From: Streptomyces sp. NBC_01314
GTDB lineage: Bacteria; Actinomycetota; Actinomycetes; Streptomycetales; Streptomycetaceae
Assembly (NCBI RefSeq): GCF_041435215.1
Contig: NZ_CP108394.1
Location: forward strand, 3,844,001-3,908,000
Reading direction: 5' to 3'
DNA length: 64,000 bases
A model generated the notes under the pieces. It was given only the letters and a program-made list of their open reading frames with translations. It made no database searches and was not told the DNA's origin. Each line of letters begins with the position of its first letter. Position 1 is the stretch's first letter. Below, piece by piece: positions 38,395 to 46,390 of the stretch. A program made the position numbers and the translations under genes.

Positions 38395-39810
38395 ATGACC
38401 ACCAAGGCCGGAACGACCCTGGCGGCGGATCCCTCGGACCCGTCCCCTCCCGCCGTACGCCTGCTCCGGCGCCGAGGCGTCGAGTTCACCCTGACCGTCG
38501 TGGCCGTCCTGCTCTCCGTGTACGGCTACTGCGCCGTCGGTCTGGCGAAGAACGGCACCGTCCCGCCCGGCGCCACCGACTACGGTGCCGGGCTCGGCGT
38601 GCTCGCGCTGCTGGCCCATCTGGTGGTCCGGCTGCGGGCGCCGTACGCCGATCCGCTGCCGCTGCCGATCGCGGTGCTCCTCAACGGCCTGGGCCTGGTG
38701 CTGATCAACCGGCTCGACCTGGAGACCCCCGCCGACCAGGCGGCGCCGGCGCAGCTGAACTGGTCGACGCTCGGAGTGGCCCTGTTCATCACGGTCGTCG
38801 CCCTGCTGCGCGACCACCGGGTGCTGCAGCGGTACGCGTACGTCTCGGTGGTGGCCGCGCTGGCGCTGCTGGCGCTGCCGATCCTCTTCCCGCCGGTCAA
38901 CGGCGCCCGGATCTGGGTGCGGATCTCCGGATTCTCCATCCAGCCGGGCGAGTTCGCGAAGGTGCTGCTCGCGCTGTTCTTCGCCAGCTATCTCGCGGCG
39001 AACCGCAACGCGCTGGCGTACGCCGGGCGTCAGATCTGGCGGTTCAAGCGCCTTCAACTGCCCACCGGGCGCGTCCTCGGCCCGATCGTCACCATCTGGC
39101 TGCTGAGCGTCGGCGTTCTGGTCCTGGAACGGGACCTGGGCACCTCGCTGCTGTTCTTCGGCCTGTTCGTGATCATGCTGTACGTCGCCACGGGCCGCAC
39201 CGGCTGGATCGCGGTGGGGCTGCTGCTCGCGTGCGTGGGCGCGGTGGCCGTCGGCTGGCTCGAACCGCACGTCCACAGCCGCGTCGAGGACTGGCTGCAC
39301 CCGTTCGCGTCGATCGAGGCGGGGCAGGGCCCCAACCAACTCGTCCAATCCCTCTTCGCGTTCGCCGCCGGCGGGCCGCTCGGCACCGGCCTCGGCCTCG
39401 GCCACTCCATCCTGATCGGCTTCGCCGTCAAGTCGGACTTCATCCTGGCCACGGCGGGCGAGGAGCTGGGCCTCGCCGGTCTCGCCGCGATCTTCCTGCT
39501 CTACGCCCTGCTGGTGGAGCGCGGCTACCGCACCGGCCTCGCCCTGCGCGACCCCTTCGGCCGCCTGCTGGCCACCGGTCTCGCCTCGATCGTCGCCCTC
39601 CAGGTCTTCGTCATCGCGGGCGGCGTCACCGGCCTCATCCCCCTCACCGGCATGGCGATGCCCTTCCTCGCCCAGGGCGGCTCCTCCGTCGTCACCAACT
39701 GGATCATCGTGGCCCTGCTGATCCGGCTGAGCGACTCGGCCAGGAGACAGGACGACCGCGGGACTCTCCCCCAAGGCCCGTACGACAGCGCGGAGGGCCG
39801 GGGCGCATGA
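38395..39810 (+). CDS. FtsW/RodA/SpoVE-family SEDS glycosyltransferase
   Basis: A 471-residue polytopic protein with about ten membrane helices. SEDS hallmarks are visible: NGARIWVRISGFSIQPGEFAK (the catalytic-region QPSE-like motif), VLERDLGTSLLFFGLF, and GGPLGTGLGLG with a downstream TAGEELGLAGL and LPLTGMAMPFLAQGGSS. SEDS proteins polymerise lipid II into glycan strands with a class B PBP partner, which overlaps this gene by 4 nt (ATGA). Streptomycetes have several SEDS-PBP pairs for tip growth and sporulation; which process this pair serves cannot be read from sequence. The ATG lacks a strong ribosome-binding site. Confidence 0.94.
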   Translation: MTTKAGTTLAADPSDPSPPAVRLLRRRGVEFTLTVVAVLLSVYGYCAVGLAKNGTVPPGATDYGAGLGVLALLAHLVVRLRAPYADPLPLPIAVLLNGLGLVLINRLDLETPADQAAPAQLNWSTLGVALFITVVALLRDHRVLQRYAYVSVVAALALLALPILFPPVNGARIWVRISGFSIQPGEFAKVLLALFFASYLAANRNALAYAGRQIWRFKRLQLPTGRVLGPIVTIWLLSVGVLVLERDLGTSLLFFGLFVIMLYVATGRTGWIAVGLLLACVGAVAVGWLEPHVHSRVEDWLHPFASIEAGQGPNQLVQSLFAFAAGGPLGTGLGLGHSILIGFAVKSDFILATAGEELGLAGLAAIFLLYALLVERGYRTGLALRDPFGRLLATGLASIVALQVFVIAGGVTGLIPLTGMAMPFLAQGGSSVVTNWIIVALLIRLSDSARRQDDRGTLPQGPYDSAEGRGA

Positions 39811-41270
39811 CCAAGTACATCCGCCGGGCCGCCGCCCTCTGCGCCCTGCTGCTGCTCGCCCTCCTCGTCAACGCCACCCGCGTCCAGGTCTTCCAGTCCC
39901 GGGTCTACGACGACAATCCCGCCAACCGCCGCCCGGAGATCGCCCGTTGGGGCCGGCCGCGCGGCGACATCATGGTCGAGGGGCGCCCGGTCACCGGCTC
40001 GAAGGACACGGGGGAGCAGCTCCGCTACGAACGCACGTACCGGGACGGCCCGTTGTACGCGCCGGTCACGGGCTTCGCCTCGCAGGTGTACGGAACGACC
40101 TTCCTGGAGCACGCGCGGGACTCCGTCCTCGACGGCAGCGACCCGCTGCTCTCCTTCCTCCCCCTGTGGAACGACATCGCCCGCGACCAGAACGCGGGCG
40201 GCGAGGTCGTCACCACCCTCCAGGAGGCGGCCCAGCGGGCGGCCTACCTGGGGCTCGGCGCCCGCCGGGGCGCGGTCGCCGCGCTCGAACCGGCCACCGG
40301 ACGCGTCCTGGCACTGGTCTCCCGGCCGTCGTACGACCCCGGGGTGCTCTCCGGCAACGGCCGGGAGGTGGCCGAGGCGTGGGCGCGGCTCAACGGGGAC
40401 GCGAGCAGACCGATGCTCAACCGGGCCGTGCGGCAGACCTATCCGCCGGGTTCGACGTTCAAGGTGGTGACGGCCGCCGCGGCGCTGGACGCCGGGGTGA
40501 TCACGGACGTCGACGCCCCCACCCGCTCCCCCGCGCCGTACACCCTGCCGGGCACCACGACATCCCTCTCCAACGAGGTCGAGGGCTGCGAGAACGCCTC
40601 GCTGCGCTACGCCTTCGAGTGGTCCTGCAACACGGTCTTCGCGAAGCTGGGCGTGGACGTCGGCCTCGGCGCCATGACGGACACGGCCCGCGCCTTCGGC
40701 TTCAACGACCCCGGCCTGCGGATCCCGTTCTCAGTCGCCCCCAGCAGCTTCGACACCGAGATGGACCGGGCCCAGCTCGCCCTCTCCTCCATCGGCCAGT
40801 ACGACACCCGGGCCACCCCTCTGCAGATGGCGCTCGTCACGGCCGCCGTCGCCAACGGGGGCTCGGTCCGGTCGCCGTACCTCGTCGAGCGCACCACCAC
40901 GGCGAGCGGCCGCACGGTAGCCACCTCGGGCGCCCACACCCTCCGCCAGGCCATGACCCCGGCCACCGCGAGGCACCTGCGCGACCTCATGCGGGGCGTC
41001 GTCGAGTACGGCACCGGCGCCAACGCCGCCCTCCGCCACGCCACGGTCGGCGGCAAGACCGGCACCGCCCAACACGGCATCGGCAACTCCGGCACCCCCT
41101 TCGCCTGGTTCATCGGCTGGGCGCAGTCCGACGACGCGCTCGAACCCGGGGTGGCCGTGGCGGTGGTGGTGGAGGACGCGGAGGCGGAACGGGGGGAGAT
41201 CAGCGGGGGCGGGGACGCGGCACCGATCGCACGGGAGGTGATGAGGGCGGTGCTGAGAAACACCGACTAG
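39807..41270 (+). CDS. class B penicillin-binding protein (peptidoglycan transpeptidase)
   Basis: A 487-residue protein with one N-terminal membrane anchor (about 7-24, ALCALLLLALLVNATR). The N-terminal part (to about 155) is the non-catalytic PBP dimerisation-type region (RRPEIARWGRPRGDIMVEG), followed by the transpeptidase domain. Active-site motifs are complete: SxxK in YPPGSTFKVV, SxN in EWSCNTVFAKLG and KTG in GGKTGTAQHG. It cross-links glycan made by the overlapping SEDS partner. It is shorter than PBP2 or FtsI and resembles actinobacterial PbpA. Confidence 0.95.
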   Translation: MTKYIRRAAALCALLLLALLVNATRVQVFQSRVYDDNPANRRPEIARWGRPRGDIMVEGRPVTGSKDTGEQLRYERTYRDGPLYAPVTGFASQVYGTTFLEHARDSVLDGSDPLLSFLPLWNDIARDQNAGGEVVTTLQEAAQRAAYLGLGARRGAVAALEPATGRVLALVSRPSYDPGVLSGNGREVAEAWARLNGDASRPMLNRAVRQTYPPGSTFKVVTAAAALDAGVITDVDAPTRSPAPYTLPGTTTSLSNEVEGCENASLRYAFEWSCNTVFAKLGVDVGLGAMTDTARAFGFNDPGLRIPFSVAPSSFDTEMDRAQLALSSIGQYDTRATPLQMALVTAAVANGGSVRSPYLVERTTTASGRTVATSGAHTLRQAMTPATARHLRDLMRGVVEYGTGANAALRHATVGGKTGTAQHGIGNSGTPFAWFIGWAQSDDALEPGVAVAVVVEDAEAERGEISGGGDAAPIAREVMRAVLRNTD

Positions 41271-41277
41271 GAGCAGC

Positions 41278-41345
41278 GCCCCACAAGGGGCGCGGGGCTG
41301 TGCCGATCTGCGGGCTCCGCTGCATGGGCGCGCCCAGGACCCACC
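41278..41345. repeat. interspersed GGGGCGCGGGGCTGTG element
   Basis: GGGGCGCGGGGCTGTGCCGATCTGCGG followed by CTCCGCTGCATGGGCGCG resembles 46212-46256 (GGGCGGGGGCTGTGTCGATATGCGG then CCCCGCCGCGTGGGCGCG). Both lie just after stop codons. This matches a repeat widely scattered between streptomycete genes. Confidence 0.7.
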
Positions 41346-41458
41346 GGCACGCGCCGGCACGCGCTGCACGAACCATGACCATCGACCGAGAAAACGCACG
41401 CCCATCAGCCGAGAAAACGGGTGTGATCCCCGAACCGCCCCGACCTATCGTGCGCCTC

Positions 41459-41947
41459 ATGACTCTCGCCACATACGAACTCGCCCAGGTCAACATCGCC
41501 CGCCTCCAAGCGCCCCTGGACTCACCGCAGTTGAAGGACTTCGTGGACGCCCTCGACCCCGTGAACGCGGTCGCGGACCAATCCGCCGGCTTCGTCTGGC
41601 GCCTCCAGAGCGACTCCGGCAACGCGACGGACATCCCCGTCCTCGGCGACGACTGGCTGGTCATCAACATGTCGGTGTGGCAGGACACCAACGCCCTGAC
41701 GGCGTTCATGTACCAGGGACAGCACCGGGAGTTGCTGGCCCGCAGGCGGGAGTGGTTCGAGCGGCTGGCCGAGGCCGTCACCGCACTGTGGTGGGTCCCC
41801 GCCGGCCATCACCCCACCGTGGCCGAGGCGGAGGAACGGCTCCTCCACCTCCGCGCCCACGGCCCGACCCCGTACGCGTTCACCCTGCGCACGTCGTTCC
41901 CGGCCGGACCGGCGGAGCCCCTCGTGCCGGACGCCGCCCTCAGCTGA
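41459..41947 (+). CDS. DUF3291-type monooxygenase-like small protein
   Basis: 162 residues (MTLATYELAQVNIARLQAPL). The family signatures are YELAQVNIARL near the start, FVWRLQSDSGNATDI, LVINMSVWQDTNALTAFMY and a WWVPAGHHPTVAEAEERL segment. This is a ferredoxin-like dimeric alpha/beta-barrel fold related to antibiotic biosynthesis monooxygenases; no biochemical function is established. It overlaps the convergent membrane-protein gene by 8 nt. Confidence 0.85.
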   Translation: MTLATYELAQVNIARLQAPLDSPQLKDFVDALDPVNAVADQSAGFVWRLQSDSGNATDIPVLGDDWLVINMSVWQDTNALTAFMYQGQHRELLARRREWFERLAEAVTALWWVPAGHHPTVAEAEERLLHLRAHGPTPYAFTLRTSFPAGPAEPLVPDAALS

Positions 41948-42764
41948 TCCGCTGCCGTATCTCGGAACGGACCTGAACGGTCCGCTCCGCGAAGGCCTCC
42001 ATGTCCACCTTCGAGGGGTCCTGCCCGACGCTCTTCACGCCGAGTTCCGCGACGGACGCCCCGGTGTTGCCGTCGGCCCAGGCGCACATCGGGTACGTGA
42101 CCTCGGTTCCGGTCTGCTTCTGGGTGACGACCTGGCAGCTGACGGTGAGGTCCGAGCCGTCCGGGGTGAAGTCCTTGGGCGGCACGGCCACCGTGATCGT
42201 GTCGACCTCGGCCGCGCCCTTCAGCATGGTGTCGCGGGCGGCGTCGGTGTTCTTGAACCGGCCGTACATGCCCGAGACGATCAGGGCGCCCTGGGCCCCC
42301 TCGCCCGCGGGTGTGTACTGGCCGACGGCGGCCTTGACGTCGCGTGCGTCCCAGGCGCCCTCCGCCTCCTCCGCCACCTGCTGCCCCGACGTGTCGGAGA
42401 GGTCCTGGGCCAGTTCGTACTCCCCGTCCAGCACCGTTTCGGGCAGCGTCAGCTTGTACTCGGCCTCCGGGAAACCGCTCGTGCTCTGCGTCCCGATGAC
42501 CCACAGCCCCACCGCGCCGACCACCACGAGAGCGACGACCCCGCCGACGATCCCGAGGATCAGACCCACGCGGCTCTTCGGTGGCGGCACGGGCTGCCAT
42601 CCCCCGGGATGCGGCTGGCCGGGCTGCTGCGGCGGGTACGGCTGCTGACCGTACGGCTGGGACTGCGGCTGCGGCTGATACGGCTGACCGTACGGACCCG
42701 GCTGCTGTGGCTGCTGACCGTACGGCGGGGGCTGGGACTGGGGCTGCTGCGGAGGCATGGACAC
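41940..42764 (-). CDS. membrane protein with Gln/Pro/Tyr-rich cytoplasmic head
   Basis: 274 residues. Residues 1-62 are a low-complexity Pro/Gln/Tyr/Gly region (PYGQQP units). One membrane helix follows (about 66-92, VGLILGIVGGVVALVVVGAVG), then a soluble external domain of about 180 residues (VSGMYGRFKNTDAARDTML; MCAWADGNTGASVAELG). Such proteins with PYGQ heads are common in streptomycetes and have no known role. It starts at GTG 42764 or ATG 42758. Confidence 0.78.
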   Translation of the reverse strand: MSMPPQQPQSQPPPYGQQPQQPGPYGQPYQPQPQSQPYGQQPYPPQQPGQPHPGGWQPVPPPKSRVGLILGIVGGVVALVVVGAVGLWVIGTQSTSGFPEAEYKLTLPETVLDGEYELAQDLSDTSGQQVAEEAEGAWDARDVKAAVGQYTPAGEGAQGALIVSGMYGRFKNTDAARDTMLKGAAEVDTITVAVPPKDFTPDGSDLTVSCQVVTQKQTGTEVTYPMCAWADGNTGASVAELGVKSVGQDPSKVDMEAFAERTVQVRSEIRQRIS

Positions 42765-42950
42765 GCCAGAACGCTACTGCACACGCCCTCACCGCAAGGA
42801 ACCGGCCACCGCGCCCCGCCCCCGCTTCCGTGCGGACCGGGCCATCAACAAGTGGCGCACAAAGGATTGACGACCTTGCTGACAAGTAGTCTCATAAGCC
42901 ATGACCGCCGGTAACTCCCATGAACTTCCGTACGAGGAGCTGCGACAGCC

Positions 42951-43907
42951 ATGACCACGGTGCCCTCGGTGAACGCGACGAACCCGGTGTCGGAGGCGGA
43001 GGTGCTTCGCGACGCGCTCGGGCTCCTCAAAGACCGGGAACAGGTGGCCGAGCGGCTGCTCGCCTCCTCCGCGAAGCACTCCTTCGACCCGGACAAGGAG
43101 CTGGACTGGGACGCCCCCTTCGAGGAGGGGAAGTGGTTCTGGCCACCGGAGCTGGTGTCCCTGTACGGGACGCCGATGTGGCGGCGGATGTCGGAGGAGC
43201 AGCGGATCGCGCTCTCCCGCCACGAGGCGGCGGCGCTGGCCTCCCTCGGTATCTGGTTCGAGATCATCCTCATGCAGCTGCTCGTGCGGCACATCTACGA
43301 CAAGGCCGCGACCAGCGCGCACGTCCGCTACGCCCTGACGGAGATCGAGGACGAATGCCGGCACTCGAAGATGTTCGCCCGGCTGATCAGCAAGGGCGAC
43401 ACCCCGTACTACCCGGTGAGCCGGCTGCACCACAATCTGGGCCGCCTCTTCAAGACGATCTCGACGACCCCCGGTTCCTTCACCTCCACCCTGCTCGGCG
43501 AGGAGATCCTCGACTGGATGCAGCGGCTGACCTTCCCTGACGAGCGCGTCCAGCCGCTCGTCCGGGGCGTCACCCGCATCCACGTCGTCGAGGAGGCCCG
43601 GCACGTGCGCTACGCCCGCGAGGAGTTGCGCCGCCAGATGGTGACGGCCCCGCGGCTGTCCCGGAGCTTCACCCGGGTCACCTCCGGCGAGTTCGCCCGG
43701 GTCTTCGCCGTCGCCTTCGTCAACCCCGACGTCTACACGAACGTCGGCCTCGACCGGCGGGCGGCTGTCGCCCAGGTCCGGGCCAGTGCGCACCGGCGGG
43801 ACATCATGCAGACCGGCGCGAAGCGGTTGACGGACTTCCTGGACGACATCGGGGTGCTCCAGGGTGTGGGGCGCCGGATGTGGAGGTCGTCGGGCTTGCT
43901 GGCGTAG
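42951..43907 (+). CDS. AurF-family diiron oxygenase
   Basis: 318 residues, mostly helical. Ligand motifs of ferritin-like diiron enzymes are visible: SRHEAAALASLGIWFEIIL (Glu), EIEDECRHSKMF (ExxH), LGEEILDWM and VVEEARHVRYAREEL (ExxH). AurF oxidises aryl amines to nitro groups; other family members oxidise different substrates, so the reaction here is open. It is followed by a repeat element and a TetR regulator on the same strand, which may control it. No secondary-metabolite genes are adjacent. Confidence 0.87.
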   Translation: MTTVPSVNATNPVSEAEVLRDALGLLKDREQVAERLLASSAKHSFDPDKELDWDAPFEEGKWFWPPELVSLYGTPMWRRMSEEQRIALSRHEAAALASLGIWFEIILMQLLVRHIYDKAATSAHVRYALTEIEDECRHSKMFARLISKGDTPYYPVSRLHHNLGRLFKTISTTPGSFTSTLLGEEILDWMQRLTFPDERVQPLVRGVTRIHVVEEARHVRYAREELRRQMVTAPRLSRSFTRVTSGEFARVFAVAFVNPDVYTNVGLDRRAAVAQVRASAHRRDIMQTGAKRLTDFLDDIGVLQGVGRRMWRSSGLLA

Positions 43908-43957
43908 TCGGTTAGCGGGCGGGCGCGTCCGGGGGTGGGGTCGGCGCGTCGGCGGTT

Positions 43958-44160
43958 GCGGGTGCGTGGGGCTTCTCGCGCAGTTCCCCGCGCCCTGAAA
44001 AGCAAGGGCCGCGCACCATGCTTTCCGGCCCACGGCACCGTCGCCTCGCGCGCCCGCAGCGCCATGGGCGTTCAGGCCGCGGCGCCGTTGCCTTTCAGGC
44101 CCGCAGGGCCTGGTCTTTCAGGGGCGCGGGGAACTGCGCGAGAAGCCCCACCGGACCCGC
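43958..44160. repeat. 203-bp element with 43-bp inverted arms
   Basis: The left arm (43958-44000) and right arm (44116-44160) are nearly perfect reverse complements over about 43 bp, with core GGGGCTTCTCGCGCAGTTCC and its complement. The 115-bp middle has no open frame of interest. A one-arm relative (TTTCAGGGGCGCGGGGAACT...) is at 63687-63730. Confidence 0.88.
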
Positions 44161-44240
44161 ACCCGCCCACGAACCGAACCCACCACCCCCTCACCCGCTC
44201 CCACCGACGGAGCCCAACGCCCCCGACTACGCTGAAAGGC

Positions 44241-44966
44241 ATGACGTCCGAGGCCCCCACCCGCGCGTACCGTCGACTGAGTGTGGAAGAGCGGCGCAGT
44301 CAGCTGCTGGATGCCGCGCTTGAACTGTTCGCGCACAACGCGCCCGAGGACGTCTCCCTCGACGACGTGGCGGAAGCGGCCGGGGTCTCCCGTCCCCTCG
44401 TCTACCGTTACTTCCCCGGTGGCAAGCAGCAGCTCTACGAGGCGGCCCTGCGCTCGGCCGCCGAGGAGCTGGAGCACTGCTTCGACGAGCCGGCCGAGGG
44501 CCCCCTGACCAGCCGCCTGACCCGCGCCCTCGACCGCTATCTGGCCTTCGTGGACGAGCACGCCACCGGTTTCAGCGCACTCCTCCAGGGCGGCAGCGTC
44601 GTGGAGACCTCCCGGGCCACGGCCATCGTGGACGGGGTCCGGCGGGCCGCCGCCGACCACATCCTGCGGCATCTGGAGGTGGCCGAGCCCAGCCTGCGAC
44701 TGCGGATGACCGTCCGTATGTGGATCACCTCCGTGGAGGCCGCCTCCCTCATCTGGCTCGACGAGGGCAAGCAGCCGGACGTCGGCGAACTCCGCGACTG
44801 GCTCGTCGAGCAGTTCGTCGCCTGTCTCACCGCCACCGCCGGCCGAGACCCCCAGACCGCCGCCGTCGTACGGCACGCCCTCGCCGTCGAGACCTCCGCC
44901 GGGGCCGTCGGCACCCTGGTCCGCCGCATCCTGCCCGTGGTCGGCGACGCCACCCACCTGCTGTGA
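44241..44966 (+). CDS. TetR-family transcriptional regulator
   Basis: 241 residues. The N-terminal DNA-binding domain is RRSQLLDAALELFAHNAPED followed by VSLDDVAEAAGVSRPLVYRYF, the classical TetR helix-turn-helix. The C-terminal ligand domain is helical. The ATG has AAAGG two bases upstream. It is downstream of the AurF-type gene but separated by the inverted-arm element, so it probably has its own promoter. The ligand is unknown. Confidence 0.92.
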   Translation: MTSEAPTRAYRRLSVEERRSQLLDAALELFAHNAPEDVSLDDVAEAAGVSRPLVYRYFPGGKQQLYEAALRSAAEELEHCFDEPAEGPLTSRLTRALDRYLAFVDEHATGFSALLQGGSVVETSRATAIVDGVRRAAADHILRHLEVAEPSLRLRMTVRMWITSVEAASLIWLDEGKQPDVGELRDWLVEQFVACLTATAGRDPQTAAVVRHALAVETSAGAVGTLVRRILPVVGDATHLL

Positions 44967-44976
44967 CACTGGTCCG

Positions 44977-45345
44977 GTGAAGAGCCAAGACACCCCCTTC
45001 GTGGGCGGCCCCCTCGACGGGCGCGTCCTGCCCGTGCTGCTCGGCATCACCGGCCACCCCCCGAAGACGTACCGGGTCCCGGTCCCCGACGCAGCCGGCG
45101 GCCCGCCGACCGTCCTCGTCTACCGCCGGGTCGACGCCGGCCGGGGCGGCTTCATGCACCAGCTGTGGAAGTACGAGTACGCCCCCGACGCGGACCCCCG
45201 ACGCCGCCTGAAGTGGCCCTGGTCCACGTTGGACTCCCCGACCGGCCCCGGCACCGCGGTCACCACCAACTCTTCGGACTCCCCGGGCTCACCGGACGGG
45301 CAATCCGCCACGCCGCCCGCGAAGCCGCGCCCCACCGACGAGTGA
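44977..45345 (+). CDS. hypothetical protein, 122 residues
   Basis: The GTG start lies 10 nt after the TetR stop, so it is probably in that transcript. The first 80 residues look folded (FVGGPLDGRVLPVLLGITG; VLVYRRVDAGRGGFMHQLWK; LKWPWSTL); the last 40 are Ser/Pro/Gly-rich and disordered. There is no signal peptide or membrane helix, and I recognise no domain. Confidence 0.6.
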   Translation: MKSQDTPFVGGPLDGRVLPVLLGITGHPPKTYRVPVPDAAGGPPTVLVYRRVDAGRGGFMHQLWKYEYAPDADPRRRLKWPWSTLDSPTGPGTAVTTNSSDSPGSPDGQSATPPAKPRPTDE

Positions 45346-45447
45346 CACCCGGGCGCCGAACGGTCCACCCGGCGCGCGCCCACCCCCGGCCCACCCGATC
45401 CTGCCGATGCGAGGTGGACGGCCCACCCCCGCACCGGAGGTGATGGC

Positions 45448-46215
45448 GTGTCAGGAAGGCTCCTGTGTCTGGTCGGTACGGCGACGGTGGCGGCGCTCAC
45501 GACCGGCGCCCTGCTCACCGCTACCGCCGCTCCGGCCACGGCCGTACCGGAACCCCCCGTCGCCGACACCCACGCGGACCCGGCGCAGGCGCCCGGTGAC
45601 CGCTCGGTCGCCGACCTCCTCAGCGACCTCCGACGGCTGCACCGCGAGACGGAGAAGGCCACCGAGGCGTACTCCTCGACCGACGAGGAGCTGACGAAGC
45701 AGCGGGCCGTGGTGACGAGCCTGGACCGGCGGCTCGCGACGGCCCGCCTCTCCCTGCACGACAGCCGGGGCGCGGCCGGCCGGCTGGCCCGGCAGCAGTA
45801 CCAGAACAGCAGCACCGCGCTCTCCCCGTACGTGGGGCTGCTGATGACCCGCGACCCGCACCGGGTGCTGGAGCAGGGCCATGTGATCGGTCAGGTCGCC
45901 CAGGAACGGGCCGAGACGATCGAACGGCTGGTCGGCAGCGAACAGGACACCGACGCCCTCGCCCGCAAGGCCCGCGCGGCCCTGGACCGGCAACTCACCC
46001 TCACCGAGCAGCACTGGAGGGAAAACGAAGCCGTACGCGAGCGCCTCGACGAGGTCGAGAAACTCCTCGCCTCCCTCACTCCGGAACAGCTCGCCGACAT
46101 CGAAAAGTCGGAGGAGGAGACAAAGGGGGCGGCGGAGGATGCGGAGGATGCGATGGGCGAGGCAGGACCGGGGAAGTCCACCATCCCGAAGCTCCCGGGG
46201 ACCGCGGGCTTTTAG
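45448..46215 (+). CDS. secreted coiled-coil protein (RipA/NlpC N-domain-like)
   Basis: 255 residues. The GTG start has GGAGG 7 nt upstream. The signal peptide is about 1-33 (LTTGALLTATAAPATA). Residues about 55-235 form long coiled coils (VVTSLDRRLATARLSLHDSRG; ERAETIERLVGSEQDTDA), like the N-terminal module of RipA-type NlpC/P60 endopeptidases and of some cell-division hydrolases, but the catalytic domain is absent. It may bind or regulate a peptidoglycan hydrolase. The C-terminal tail is Glu/Gly-rich. Confidence 0.8.
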   Translation: MSGRLLCLVGTATVAALTTGALLTATAAPATAVPEPPVADTHADPAQAPGDRSVADLLSDLRRLHRETEKATEAYSSTDEELTKQRAVVTSLDRRLATARLSLHDSRGAAGRLARQQYQNSSTALSPYVGLLMTRDPHRVLEQGHVIGQVAQERAETIERLVGSEQDTDALARKARAALDRQLTLTEQHWRENEAVRERLDEVEKLLASLTPEQLADIEKSEEETKGAAEDAEDAMGEAGPGKSTIPKLPGTAGF

Positions 46216-46300
46216 GGCGGGGGCTGTGTCGATATGCGGCCCCGCCGCGTGGGCGCGAGCACCACCCACCGCCCACCGCCCGCCCCCGGCAGCCGAGAAG
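46212..46300. repeat. interspersed GGGGGCTGTGTCGATATGCGG element
   Basis: It starts at the stop codon of the coiled-coil gene and is the sister of 41278-41345. The second part is CCACC/CCGCC-rich. It lies between that gene and the IS607 left side. Confidence 0.68.
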
Positions 46301-46390
46301 CACGCCTACGGCGCCTCCCCGCCTATCCGTTGCCGAGACCGTAGTCAGATCTCAGCATTCCGGATGTTTCCGCCCGGAAGGTCCGTCTCG

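Noticed and set aside
42867..42893. Promoter with TTGACG and TAGTCT before the AurF-type gene
   Set aside because: Spacing between the hexamers is only about 14 nt; the match is too weak to call.
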